Assembly: GCA_022579005.1 (NCBI GenBank)
Contig: MU401658.1
Location: forward strand, 1-64,000
Reading direction: 5' to 3'
DNA from: Poronia punctata
Taxonomy: Eukaryota; Ascomycota; Sordariomycetes; Xylariales; Xylariaceae
Length of the DNA: 64,000 bases
The notes under the pieces are model-generated. The model saw nothing but the letters and a program-made list of their open reading frames with translations, ran no database searches and had not been told where the DNA came from. The position numbers were made by a program, and so were the translations under genes. Numbering within the stretch: position 1 is the first letter of the stretch; each line of letters starts with the position of its first letter. This document shows positions 24,464 through 37,182 of this stretch, in pieces.

Positions 24464-25100
24464 GTACGATAGGACGTAGGAAAAGACGCAGACGTTTGAC
24501 CTGCCCCATCATCGTTCGGATGCCCACCTCGTCTTTCGGTGGGGACTCCCCGGCAACCCAATGGTTCAACCCCCTGGACCGGCGCCATACAAGTTTATCG
24601 CTAAGATGCTCCAGAACCGCTCGGCCCCTTCTGACTCGTCTAGGAAACAGAAGGTCGGCATGGCTCGAACGTCAAATAGAACTGATACTTACGGAACGTT
24701 TTCTCGAAGACCTATCGCTTCGCTCTACAGTGTCTGATCAATCGGGTTGGGTTACAACGTAGGTGAGCCTGTTGAAGTTCGTAACCAAGACCTCGATAGT
24801 GGAAAACACCGGTTTTATATCACTCTTTTGACAAAACTATGCAATAAAGGGGTTCATATTCACTTGGCAGCATTGACACTACCCAATACTTGCATACCTG
24901 AGCCCTGAACCTAAAATACCCAATGGCCTCCGTCTCTCATTCTACGTGTACAATTACGCAGTTCGCCGCCAAAGCAGACCTGCCCGATATCGCATCATCA
25001 TCAGTGTCCGATTTCTCAATCCTCCCACTCCGATTATATTAATGAGTGAAGGTAGTGTGCGATGTAGAAGAATGGTTTAACTGTTGGCAATCAACAAACA
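24464..25100. other. Intergenic, no gene recognised
   Basis: This 640-bp spacer separates two tandem plus-strand genes, the hydrolase and the P450. Short open stretches are present, but none resembles a known protein. Confidence 0.5.
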
Positions 25101-27022
25101 ATGATCTTACTACATCTTCCATTTCTCGGGGCCGCCACCCTATTTCTAGTTGGATACTATATCTGGAAATCCATCTCTTCTCCGCTTCGAAAGGTACCCG
25201 GACCTCGGATCTCACACTTCTCATCACTCATACTCAAATTCTATGAGTTCCGTGCCCTGCGCACCAAATATGTTCATAATCTTCACCTTCGATATGGGCC
25301 GGTAGTTCGCATCGCGCCCAATGAAGTCTCGTTCGCCTCGTTGGAGGGTATCAAAGAGATATACGGTTCGGGCGGAAGTGGATATGATAAGACGGAGTTT
25401 TATGACTTGTTCAAGGTCTATGGAAGAAGGTATATATTATGACCGATCATGAGGGATTCTCCCATTTATTTGCGTTGTCGTCGTGAGAGATGCTTATGAC
25501 TGGTTTGTGTAGGACCATGTTCACTACCTTGAATAAGGAGGACGTAAGTTTTTATTTATTTATATCGTGTATGAAAGAGCTGACCGAGTCACCTAGCATG
25601 CCAAGAGGAAGAGGATTCTAGCAGATCGCTACGCCAATTCAAACGTCATGAAGCCGCAATCACTAGATGGGATCACAGAGCGGTCCAAAAGGTTGGTGGA
25701 TAGATGTCGAAATTCGACTGGACGGAGCGTCGACTTATTTGTACGTTCAAAAACACCAAAATAAATATGATAACTCCCATCCTACTCATTTGTTGACTCG
25801 TTCGTAGATATGTACGTGGACATTTTTCTCTCGGATTGTCATCGGTCACTGAACTGGGTATGCCTAGATCTACATGATTATGCCTTTGACGGCGTCACTC
25901 ATCACCTCTTCCATCCTTACGGGTCCGACTCACTCCGGGATCCCAAAGATGAGGAGATCATGAAGCAGGTAGCTTTTGATGACAGTCTGCAGAGTAAGTT
26001 CCCCCTTTTCCCCTTTTCATTCTTCTAGTCCCGACGATGCAAAAAGCCAACAGATCTCCGACTAACCTACATTACAGACCGTCTCGTGGAATATTACAAC
26101 CCATCCCTCCACAAAATCATAGGCAAATTCCTCTCCCTCTTCGCCAAACCCCGAGAAACACCCTTAGCAGAGAATCTAGTCCTATCGGCAACATCCAAGC
26201 CCGACCCAGAACAATTCACCCTCCTACACCGTATGCAGGAACAACAACACAAGGCCAAGGAAAAATCGGAATTGGAACAAATCGACATGGCAGCCGAATG
26301 TCTCGACCACATGGCAGCAGGGATAGACACGACCGGCGACGGCCTCTGTTTTCTCATGTGGGAGATTTCCCAACCGCGCTCTATACACATTCAACAAAAA
26401 CTCCAGAAAGAACTTCTTCTATTCAACAACCACCACGAAAATCATCACACCATGACGTCCTTTGACAAACTCCCTTACCTCGACGCCGTCGTCATGGAAG
26501 GTCTTCGCTGCTTCCCCGCCATCCCCATGTCTCTCCCGCGATACGTGCCCCGCGGCGGCCGCACCATTGACGGATACTTTATGCCCGAACATACCATTGT
26601 CAGCAGCCAGGCATATTCAGCGCATCGGATCGATAAGGAGGTTTTTCCGGATCCGGATGTTTTTGATCCGGATAGATGGTTGGTTGAAGAGGGGAAGCTG
26701 GATAGGAAGAGGTTGTTCTTTGCTTTTGCTAGTGGTGGGAGGGGATGTATTGGGAAACAGTATGTTATTAACCCCCTTCCCTACCTGACTTTTCTTTACT
26801 TACTACACACACACATATTTGATTTGCTAACACACACGACATAAAAGCCTAGCACTAGCAGAGATGAAGATCTTACTAAGAGACGTCTATTCGCAATTCA
26901 CCACTCTACCCGACGAATCGATGACGGATCAAGATATGGAGATGGCCGATCAGTTGATTTCTTCTCAACCGAGGGGGAAGAAATGTCTTGTTAGACTTGA
27001 GCCCCATATGATAGATACCTAG
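25101..27022 (+). CDS. Cytochrome P450 monooxygenase, ER-anchored
   Basis: My model has seven exons: 25101-25429, 25513-25543, 25597-25740, a 4-nt microexon 25808-25811, 25868-25993, 26078-26759 and 26848-27022. It yields 496 residues, normal for a class II fungal P450. An N-terminal membrane anchor (about residues 3-25) precedes the proline hinge VPGPR. The I-helix AAGIDTT, the K-helix EGLR (ExxR) and the heme loop FASGGRGCIG with its ligand Cys about 435 are all intact. The last intron splits the residue after CIGK, giving GKHLALAEMK, a standard continuation. The overall look is that of the pisatin demethylase/benzoate 4-monooxygenase-like group; the substrate is unknown. The fourth junction is uncertain; the alternative is a single intron with a weak GTTCAA donor at 25745. 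Confidence 0.85.
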
Positions 27023-27119
27023 TTAGATCATACATGGCCTCTTATCATGTAGTTGACAATAAACCTCTATACATATTTACAGTAACTATAATATATGTGT
27101 AAAGTTTTCTTCCAGAGGA

Positions 27120-27140
27120 TAAATAAATAAATAAATAAAT
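27120..27140. repeat. AAAT microsatellite
   Basis: Five tandem AAAT units lie about 100 bp after the P450 stop codon, probably in or near its 3' UTR. Confidence 0.8.
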
Positions 27141-27213
27141 GGAAAAATGGAAAACAAATCCCTATCAGCGTCGTCCAGTTCCTCGCTTCTATTAGCTTGA
27201 TTCACGCAAGCCT

Positions 27214-27229
27214 CCCCCCCCCCCCCCCC
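27214..27229. repeat. C16 homopolymer
   Basis: An uninterrupted run of 16 C. Its length is subject to sequencing error. A second C run of the same length lies at 48045-48060. Confidence 0.8.
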
Positions 27230-27332
27230 TCCCGTCTCCCTAGAAAACAGGGGGAATGAATGAGATCCGAAAAACTAATAAATAAACAAGAAGACACGGG
27301 AAGAGGGTATAACAATATATTTTCATATCCTC

Positions 27333-27352
27333 GCTTGCTTGCTTGCTTGCTT
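27333..27352. repeat. CTTG microsatellite
   Basis: About five tandem CTTG units in non-coding sequence. Confidence 0.75.
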
Positions 27353-27392
27353 CCTTGGCTTTCCCATCAAACTAACTACCTACCATTTTACC

Positions 27393-27395
<3 letters not shown>

Positions 27396-27460
<65 letters not shown>
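27396..27460. repeat. Long CT dinucleotide microsatellite
   Basis: About 32 uninterrupted CT units form the longest simple repeat in the window. The strand asymmetry (polypyrimidine/polypurine) makes triplex formation possible. Long Ser/Leu reading frames across it are artefacts. Confidence 0.9.
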
Positions 27461-27464
<4 letters not shown>

Positions 27465-27593
27465 TCAGCTAGCTCTTCCCCCTACTTCAATTCCCAGACG
27501 GAAAACAAACAAAAAAAAGACACCCTCGTTACAGGTACCTATCCCGACAAAATCTCTATTATCCATTTCAATAACCGGTCTACGATGATGGCA

Positions 27594-27631
27594 GAGGAGG
27601 GAGGGAGGGAGGGAGGGAGGGAGGGAGGGGG
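27594..27631 (+). repeat. GGGA microsatellite, G-quadruplex-prone
   Basis: About eight tandem GGGA units end in a longer G run. Four or more G3 tracts with single-base loops satisfy the usual G-quadruplex pattern on the plus strand. Confidence 0.85.
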
Positions 27632-27715
27632 TTAGTTAGTGTGAGAAAACAGACACAGACAGGAAGAAAAAAAGAAAAAAGAGAGTGATTGGTTCTATCA
27701 AATCAAAGGAACCGG

Positions 27716-27750
27716 GTGAGTGAGTATGAGTATGAGTATGAGTATGAGTA
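27716..27750. repeat. GAGTAT hexamer microsatellite
   Basis: Tandem ATGAGT units follow two GTGA units in non-coding DNA. Confidence 0.8.
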
Positions 27751-27979
27751 CAAGAATAAGTTGACTGACTACTTAGTACCTAAGGTTAGGTACACTACTA
27801 CGACAACAACACACGTAGGGCCTCCCTACTTACCTTTTAACGATTTACGTACATCTCAGTTAGCGACTATGTACGTTATCTAGCTGGCTGAAGAAACTAC
27901 TCGTGGGTTAGCTAGGTACCTAAGGTACTTTACTCGACCTCATCAATCAATCTTCCTGAAATCGTATCCCATCAATGAC

Positions 27980-28013
27980 AATAATAATGATGATGATGAT
28001 GATGATGATGATG
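27980..28013. repeat. ATG trinucleotide microsatellite
   Basis: About nine tandem GAT/ATG triplets, preceded by three AAT units, in non-coding DNA. Confidence 0.85.
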
Positions 28014-28149
28014 AATCTACATTAATCGTGAAAATAAATAAATAAAAACCACCACATTATCCCCTTCCAGCCCATCCCTACCGACAAGAAAGAAAGAAAG
28101 GAAGAAAGGAAGAGAGGAAGAGAAGACGTAGTGAAAGCAAAGAAACAAC

Positions 28150-28163
28150 TACTCGTACGAGTA
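28150..28163. other. 14-bp perfect palindrome TACTCGTACGAGTA
   Basis: Two TACTCGTA motifs meet head to head, sharing the central TA, to make a perfect 14-bp palindrome. The same 14-mer recurs at 31174-31187. Such a dyad is the shape expected of a dimeric protein-binding site, but no function is shown by the sequence. Confidence 0.6.
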
Positions 28164-28179
28164 GTATCCATCCTCATCT

Positions 28180-28202
28180 TCCCATTCCCATTCCCATTCC
28201 CA
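28180..28202. repeat. CCCATT hexamer microsatellite
   Basis: About four tandem CCCATT units in the microsatellite-dense spacer. Confidence 0.75.
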
Positions 28203-31173
28203 CAGCCACTGCCACTACTCGTACTTGCTGCAAGCCAAGTTCGCATGTCCCCGGGGGCAATGTGTTGATTTATCGGATAGGTAACCAAGAAGTACCTAAG
28301 CCCGGGCTGACAGACTTCGGGTTTATCTCCTTTCGGGATACCACTTGAAAAGAAAAAATCCCCCTTTCCCGAATTTGATTCTCGTTTGTTTTCCGTTTCT
28401 CCACCTCTTAGTTTCAATTCTACGTCCTCCTATGTACGTGCGTGTAGTTTCATCCTTCGGCTTCTTGGTTAATGTCTCGTGTTTACATGTACATGTAATG
28501 TCATCTACCTATGTAAAGTCCCCACGCCATCCAGACCCCGTCCCGCATCTTGATAATTAGAGGGTGATGTGGTCTGTTGGTCTTGGTTCTCGTGTTACCG
28601 GCCAGTCTCCCCGGGGCCTAGTGTGGGAAGCCGACAGAGCCCCTGAGCCAGAAGAGGGTTCGCGAAGTAGGGAATTCCGTCATCGGCCATCAAACCACAA
28701 CCTCCAAGTCCGTATTAAGCAATGTAGATAGGCAAATATGTAGCAAGGTTCCTAGACAGGTGCACAAGCTAGCCTGGAGGCCAGGTTCGTCGTTCGCGGG
28801 ATTCGAAGATGGGAACCAAGAAGGAAACGACCGACTTGGGATAGGAAAGTACCTCAGACACCCAAATAACGCAAGTCTCACACCTTGTACAACTTTGCCT
28901 GCAATACGCATGAAGTAGAGAATACGTGCGTTGTTACATACTACCTAGCTGTAGTGCTCTTCGTGCGTCCAGGTTAGAGTCTAGTCTCCCTGGGGAAGAC
29001 TTGACAACCATGGACATATCCATCACAGCACTCACGGATGCCTACGCGGTACAAACTCGATGCACGAATCCTCTCGCACTTGCACTGTCATATTAGATAG
29101 AGGGTATCTGCATATGTCAAGCACGAAAGGGGAGAAGACCTCTTCCCAGGGAATGGGGGTGGATGAGACGTCAGACGGGAAGCTGCTTCCTTCGGAATTC
29201 AAAACGTGTTGGCATGCCTCAACTACATCAGCTAATTGTTGGAAGACATGCATATAGCCATTTGCGTACTCTTGCATACGTACGTACCTGCGTATGTACG
29301 TGTAGCGGACAGCTAACAACAAGGAAAAGGGAGGCCAATTGAGGCCGGCAAAGGGTTAACCCTGGCGAATATTCCAATCTAGAACGCCCGAGACTTCGGG
29401 GAACAGAAAAGCAAAGGAGACGCAAAGAAGAGAGAGGTGCCAGTGTAATGCTGCAGACGACATAGGTGAGGTACAGGAGAAGGGTAGGTATAGCGAAGAA
29501 ATCGCAAGCCAACGCATCGAGGCGCAACGTAGAGGACGTGAACGCGGTTCTCGATGTTATCCCTTGGATTGCCTTGCTGCTTCCCTGGCTAGCTGGCAGA
29601 GCCTGCTAGATCCTCAGCACGTTCCCGACGTCCCAAGTTGCCCTGTCTTGTACCGGCTAATCTCAAGCAATAACTTTATCCAGCGTATCTTCGGGGTTTC
29701 GGGTAGGTGGTAGGTGGGTAGTCGAGCAAGCACGGGCCGAACGAAGGGGACCAAACGGATAAGGTGAGTAAGTAGACCCGGAGCGGTACTGTAAGAGTCA
29801 ATGCTGCGACATGTGTTGTGCTGGGCTCTGGGCTGTGAGCTCTGAGCTCTACTGCTACTGCACAGTCGTATGCAATGTTGGATACTTTAGATTTCACTCA
29901 CCAATCATTCCCCTTTTCTCTTTGGACGAGCGGTCTACACCTAGACCACGTTTATTCGGATGCTCGAGGGATCTGTTGACGCCCGCATAGGTAAAAGACA
30001 ATCGAGAAAGTACGGGAAAATCGTATCTTGCCGCGGGACATCCCTGCCTTCCTTATTCTCTCTGCATTGTCAATAGGTGTCTACACCGCCACCCAATTTG
30101 CTCCTTTCGGGGGTTCATGCAACAAACTCGCCCGACTAGAACTAATTATCTTCCTCACGCCAGTTAGCCATCCAACTAGCCATACGGTCATCCGGCCAGC
30201 CAGCCATAGTCGGGGGAGGCAGCCGAGGCAGCCGGGGGATGATGCCTATGTTGCCGTGATTACTTACCTGGACCCTGTAGCAAACCAGATCCTACAGGAT
30301 ACAGGATACTTTCACCCCGCAAAGACTCCCTACTGGTCAGGCGTGTCATGGTTGGTCTTCCGGCGCGAGAGAATTGGGCAAGAGTCTCGGGGTTCGGAGG
30401 TCTTGGGTCTTGGGTCTTGAGTCTGGGTCGTATTTGGAGGCAATAGGATACATACCGGTCTGGTCATATACGCATCATCATGTAGGTGAATTCCCTTTTG
30501 GAAGTACATGTATGGAGACCGTACAGGGTGATGAGGTCGGGCAGGTAGTGTCTTGTAGTATAGGCCGAACAGTCCCTTCTGGACTAGGTATGGAGCCCCT
30601 TACTACACACGTACATACTCGTTCAATATACCTCCCTCTTATCTGTTATGGCCCTTGGTCATTGTCGATCGTCACCTTCTCGTACCCCCACGGTACTCTT
30701 CCCCCCTTCTTGATCGTTAGATTGCAAAGTAGGGTGGTAGACAGGTAATGTACGTCTGTGGGTGGTCGAGTAAGAAGGTAGATTTGCTGTCATTTCACGG
30801 AAGCTTTCCGTCTACCTTATCTGTAATGCTTTAGGTTCTCTTCTCTATATTCGTATCTTGTCTCACACCTTCCCCGTGTCTTACTCGAAGGAGTCAGAGG
30901 GCCATGATCTCTGTAGACGTAAGTCGTGCGTGGGCAAGAAGACGTGGTCGTAAGGAGTGTCTAGTCACTGCTCGAGAGGCGAGAAAAAATTCTTACTTGG
31001 CCGAAATACGATACATGGGAATAAAGCGGATATTGAAATCACCCTTCCGTACATACGAGTAGCTCCTGCTCTCCCCTTCATACAAGCGAGGCGTGTGAGC
31101 GGTAAGTAGGCAGGTACCTCCTACCGCGGTTACTTCCATCCTGCCACCCTGCCTCCCTATCTACATACTTACC

Positions 31174-31187
31174 TACTCGTACGAGTA
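31174..31187. other. 14-bp perfect palindrome TACTCGTACGAGTA, second copy
   Basis: Identical to the palindrome at 28150-28163, about 3 kb away in the same gene-poor spacer and preceded by CC as in several single copies of the motif. Confidence 0.6.
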
Positions 31188-34100
31188 CTGGCTGGGCTCT
31201 TCCCTCGGAGGATGGACCAGACGAAACGGAATGAACATCACAATAATATATCACGGCCCAAGATCTGTATATTTCTGCCTTATGGGATCCTCCGAGCTAG
31301 GCAACGTATGGAGATACTATCTACATATAGGGCCAAGTGCGAAATCTTTTCCCCCCAACTCTGAATGTAAGGCTACATGAATAGAGTATATCCATGAATC
31401 AATTTGTATAAGGCAAGAGTGATGCGAAAATGGGAATATCATTCAGAGAACAGGGCGAATCTGATCTTCTACGTATGCATTTTGACAGTTGTTAATCATC
31501 ATTCTTCTTTCGTCGCTTCACTTTTCCATCCTTTTTTTTTTTTTTTTGCCTCTTGGCCACTTATCCACTAATTACCCACTTTATACCTACCTTGTCACGC
31601 AAAAAACCGACTAAACAGAAATGGGTAGGTTTGGCTGTTATTGCAAGCTGAACAGCTCCAAAACCCGGTAGCTGGAACCCCATGAGATCAGCACATACGA
31701 CGGGTTTAAAAGGGAAAGGGGAAAGATCCCGTCTAGACCTAAAATGTGTAGATTTCCGTTAACCCACTCGCCCCACTACCGGACCCTCTCCGCTTACAAC
31801 CTATTAATTACTACTCGCGGGTACTCTAATGTCAGTCGCTTTCCCTGGTTCCCGTGACATGTGGGGGATATAAGGATGAAGAAGCAATGGTAGGTATTGA
31901 GACTCTTGTCTGGCCTGCATGTGGAAAATGTACTGGAGTAAGTATCCAGAGCCAGGCATACGCGTATACGCACGTATGTACGTATACTCGCAAGGCGGAA
32001 TTGATGATTAAGGTTAGCGGATAGGCAAACTGACGGAACTGCCCGAGCAAGGCAAGGTACCTAAAGAGGGGATTGGAGGTCGAGGCGACAAACGGTAGGC
32101 AGATCTATCTAAGGTTAGCTTGATATCAATGCCGGAATGTTTACATGGTAAATACTGTACTCGTAAGAATGAGACAGAGCTAATAATTTAAAGTTGACAG
32201 CGTTTTTGATCAACATCTTTCTAGGATTACTAGATACTGTACAACAATAGGTGGATCTGGATCAACTTTGCAGAGAGGCTTGCGTGTGTAGTCTACCTAT
32301 TCTATTGTGGCGCAAACGAAAGCGCCGCCCCGAATCTTTAGATAGGAAGGGGGCGTCCTTTTCGTCGGCCAATAGTAGAGTTATAACTATTATCTACCAT
32401 TCGAAGCAAAAGGGAGCACGATGTAGATAGCAAATGCCGAGACCATTGCAAGCATTCTATGATCGAAGAGGTCATTGGTGGTATTTATTACTAAATATGT
32501 CATCAGTAAAGGTACCTATATTTGAGTACCTAGGTATTGACGCTTAATAGAAAGGAACCAATCAAGTGGTTTGTGACAACAGTTGGGCATCCAACTGCAC
32601 CGGTCACACGCAGTGGTTCCGCCCACTCAGACCCCTGCCCCTAATAACCCCTGTCTATTATGGGGGTTGGTTTTGACAACTGCCCTAGTCCGTTTTCCCC
32701 ACAACCGATTATCCCTTGTCCCACACCCGGGAGTAGGTGGAATAATGTAGGTTGGATAGAAAATAGGATGAAATGCTCCTATCTTACTTACCAAAACGTT
32801 CATCTTTAGATATCTAGGTACATCACATCATGACCTTTGGGGCTGTTGACGAGAAGGTAGTAGGTGGTATTCTCGGTAGGCACCATGTTTGCAGAGAAGC
32901 CCAGTAAGCAACCTGGTATGTGGTATTTAGCATATAGCACACGACTGGCGTCCTTTCTTCTTCTTTTTTTTTTTTACCTGCAAGATCTTTATGAAAATCA
33001 TGGTTCCTTCCTGCATCGGGGAAACAACGAAAGAGATAAATCGCCTACTCAATGCTTATGACCCAATTCGATCACGACAGGCCAGCCGAGACGAATCCCG
33101 CAAGCTTGGATTCCGATTTTATACTTGCTTTTCAACATCTTTTTTTTTTTGGCAAAGGCCGAATTTCTTCAGCTAAAAACATGGTTGATCCCGGCCCGAA
33201 AGACAAATGCCTTTGGTAACGAGATGGAAAGTGTCGTTTATTAGACCAAGTACATGTGGCTTTTCCTCTTCTTTCGTATACACCCTGCATAGCGGCAACG
33301 TGGATATATGTTACATCTTTGCAATAATACTTGCCTTGACGATTTATATACAAGCGTCTACAAAAATTGGCACGCTCTTTGCTATACACAATATCGCGAT
33401 ATAGGGGCGTGTAAGAGAGAAAGGTAATCAGAATAAACCTATGAGGGTTTCTAGACAATGTCTCGGCTATATGGTGAATCGAACTAGTAGCCGCTCGACG
33501 GGCACATACATATACATGCATGAAGGTAAGATCCGGCAATTTGACAGGCCAGGCCAAAGGTCTATTTTAGTTTTTTGTTTGTATTCTCAACCCCTGACTT
33601 ATAATCTGAGTAAGACTGACTGACCTGTAAAACATTTGTCGAACGATTTATCTCCCAATATTGACGTTTTTCTTGACGCCTCATTCTACTTCCGCTAGAT
33701 AATAACCATTTATCTCTCCGCAGCGGGATAGAAAAACAAAAAAAAAACCCCCCCAAGAAAAAGATTTCGGCTTTTCCAGCCTTATGCACACTGCACGTAA
33801 AAGGGAAGACGTAAGGGGCCGGATCGCATCACCCGGTGACGCCAAACGAAAGAGTGAAGACAATGAAGAAAAAGAAAGTGAACAGCGTCTCGGAAAGGAT
33901 GTGTATTTTGAAAAGCTACAGATATGCTTGCTAGCTACCTATGCATTGCAGATTACATACATAAGACTACAGGTACACTTACACACCTACCTACATAATG
34001 TCGTATCCGGACGACTTTCCAAATCTTTACCTACCTGAGATACTGTAGATAGGTAGCTTAACCGTCATTCCGTCATGGTGTTCCTCTTCTGGTAGCTGTC

Positions 34101-36949
34101 AACGTTGGACGTGCGGATACGTACATGCATACATCCCATGTCAGTAGATATAGATGGATGTAGACTATAAACCTGGATAGTCTACGAATAGTAGGTATAC
34201 CGTACTCCGTACAGACGATCGGTAGATCCCGCGCACTCGAAAAGGAAGAGATGTGGTGTGAAGAAGGATTTGCCTGCCGTCTGCATTTGCAGTGACATCG
34301 GCCGCGGAGCACGGGAGGCGGGACGAGGCGGGACGAGGCGAACGTTCCCGGAGGATTGTGTGCCGGATTGTTCATCTTTTCGGTAATTATTTACTCTGTA
34401 CCTAGTAATGTACCTATTTGCTGGAACCAAACCCTGACACCCTGATACTAGGTAGGGATATCTTCGTTTATCTTGCCTCGAGCTTACATACTACGTCAAA
34501 TCTGGCTTATTTTTACGACTTGTCATTGCTTTTCGATGCTAGTCATGGTAGATGTCAGGGGTTAGGATGAGTCGATCCAACACGATTATACTAGGTTAAT
34601 GCATCATCCCTCGATCCAATATGTATGGCATCAATATCTAACACGAGTACCATGATACTCAAGTTCCGTTGCTAACATTGGTCTACTTCTTCTCTTTCTA
34701 ACAAACGTCCACGACGAACGATCGTATTATTCAACGTACATATTATGCAAGTGCAAGGTTCATACCCAGCAAGTTTAGTGCTTAGCATCATCGATCCCCA
34801 CTATGTTGCCTCGCCTTACCTGATATACCAGGATAGTTCGTACTACGGTACTTGTCCAACTTCCATTCCTTGACTGAGAAAAGCCAAAGGTTCTTGTAAA
34901 AAAGACTCCCTGTCAAGTACCAAACCAAGATAAGCATCCACTAACCTAGTTTAGTTTCCACGGCAGATATCTAGAAGAAACCGGGGTTAAAGCCCGGGGG
35001 GGGGGGCTTAGACTACCTTGGCTCGCTCGCTCGCTTGACACTAGGTAATCACCTAGTCTAGACTTTGCGCGGCGAATGCTTGTAACGCGGCGCACAGTCC
35101 GTCCACTCGTCGACCATGAAATTCCTTGATTGCAGATTTTAGTGATGTGGTCTAGCCCACCGTACATAAAACGTGTTTCTAAAAACGGGGGAGGGGGATC
35201 CAAGATTCAAGAGAACCCCGTAACCTAGCGGTGTGTGAGGCGGTTGGGGGGGGTTTTTTTTTTCAATGTTTTCCTGCTCGCCACTTACAACATGATACAT
35301 TCAGATTACGTCTACGTATAGAAGAATCTCACCTCTGTCATGACAACTTAACTATCCTTGTAAGCTCAGATACTAGTGTATGTAGGTAGGTACTTGACTT
35401 GGACATAAATGTCAAACATCTCTATCCGTCCTCATGCAGAAACAGTTGTATTAAGTGGCTGATTTTAGTTCAAACAAAACAGTTATTAATAACCCCTAGA
35501 CAAAATGAGAAAGCTAGAAGAGCACACGTAGTAGATTAATATAGGATGAAAACGAGGACATGTTTTTCCCCGCCACTAATGTACGGCTCCCGCTCACTAG
35601 ATCCCTACACTATGTAGATTAAAGTTGAAATACAAACTACATCATACCAACAAGGTGTATTGCAGCAAACATGCCTACATATTGTAGTACAGCAAGGGGT
35701 AAGTAAAACCGCGTAAAATGAAACATGCTGCAATAAAACAAAACGGGACATGCCAGAAAAACGTGTGTTTCAACTTTCAGCAACCAATTTCCCCATGTAA
35801 TTACTCTGTAGATACCCAACTCTCCCCTACGTAATAATCACGGCGGCCGCTAGCGGTATTTGCGAAATCTAGAAACAACCCTGGGGTTCCTTGCCTACTC
35901 GTACAGGTACCTTAATTAGCAACCGGTAGCTAACCGCCTTGACATCTTGACTGCCTACTTACATATCGTACATTTTCATCAACCTCCATGTCTTTTACCC
36001 GTAACACATAGGTATTAGGTAGTTCCCAACCGGTTTTCCCATCTATCAGTCTTTTTCGTCGCATATCCTAGTCTAATACCTACCACGACGAACAGATCTT
36101 ATACCCTACCTACCCCACCTACCAACCTACTCGTCTTCTTCTGGGTGACGGGAACGAATGGATGGATTGGATGGATGGGATGGGATGGTGGCGCATAAGA
36201 TCTACCTAACTCGTAGTCTAGGGCTGAAGAAAAAAAAAAAAGTTCCTATCTTTTTTTATTTCCCCTCAAATCAAACTACCTAATCTAAAAGAAAAAAAAA
36301 ACCGGGTGATCGATCCTCCCCCACCCGCCCACCCCTTCTTTCGTTCGTTACCTTACTTACTTACTCATCAACGCCACCCGATCTAGCTAGATAGGTTAGG
36401 TAGGTAAGTAGATCTTATAACAAAACACGAGAGGAAAAGAAAAAAAGAAAAAAAAAAACAAAAGGTCTAGAACTTAATACAAGAGTAAGTAAAAAAAAAA
36501 AAAGAAAGAAAATAGAATAAGAGCATGAAATTACTTGGGTGTAGTTTTCTGTCTCTCTCCAACTGCCATGATGATGATGAAGAACAAACAAACGCCCGTT
36601 TTATACCTTACTTTTTAAGCGTTTCACAACTTACGTCTGTATATATGTTTAACCCGGGCATCTATCTTCCCTTCTTCCTCCGTGTTTCGTCAGAATTATC
36701 AATACTTGGTAGAAAGGGTAGGTACCTACTTACTGAGATAAACTAGAATAGGAATTCTTATACAAGTACTATAAAAGATTTTAACAACAACACACACACA
36801 CACATCTTCCACGTGTTCCGCCCCATGTATATCTAGGTTACGGTCCAAGTTTAGAAAAGATAGATAGATAGATTACCTACCTACTCGTACCTTATGTAAA
36901 CAAAACCTTTAGTTTTTAAAAGTAACATCAAGTCTCTATCTACACACCT

Positions 36950-36996
36950 AACCTACCTACCTACCTACCTAACCTTACCTTACCTTACCTAACCTA
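36950..36996. repeat. CCTA/CCTTA tandem repeats
   Basis: Runs of CCTA units pass into ACCTT units over about 45 bp, followed by a C run. They are of the same TAGG/CCTA family seen across the window. They are not the TTAGGG telomere repeat. Confidence 0.7.
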
Positions 36997-37140
36997 GTCC
37001 CCCCCCCCGCTTGTTTGTTCTCTCTCTGTAATTACTCGATGTAAATCGTAAACGGTACCACCTTACCTACCTTATTAAAAAAAAAAAAAAAACCCCTCCC
37101 CCAAGGCCTCGATCTATAACCCCCCTCACGATTCGGGTAG

Positions 37141-37182
37141 ATCGAAATCGAAATCGGAATCGAAATCGAAATCAAAATCGAA
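37141..37182. repeat. ATCGAA hexamer microsatellite
   Basis: About six tandem ATCGAA units with minor variants lie in non-coding DNA about 1.1 kb beyond the 3' end of the YDR124W-like gene. Confidence 0.8.

Noticed and set aside
23425..27022. Secondary-metabolite cluster (hydrolase plus P450)
   Set aside because: No backbone synthase, transporter or transcription factor accompanies them, and neighbours are housekeeping genes.
27260..27635. Ser/Leu-rich open frames
   Set aside because: They are read-through of the CT dinucleotide repeat, which has no stop codons in two frames.
28780..28830. Possible tRNA (TTCGAA near a short stem)
   Set aside because: No matching A box, acceptor stem or cloverleaf could be assembled.
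28150..31187. CRISPR-like spaced repeats
   Set aside because: The 8-mer and 14-mer are irregularly spaced over tens of kilobases in a eukaryotic genome; no repeat-spacer periodicity.
36950..36996. Possible telomere-like repeat
   Set aside because: Units are CCTA and ACCTT, not TTAGGG/CCCTAA, and they are internal microsatellites.
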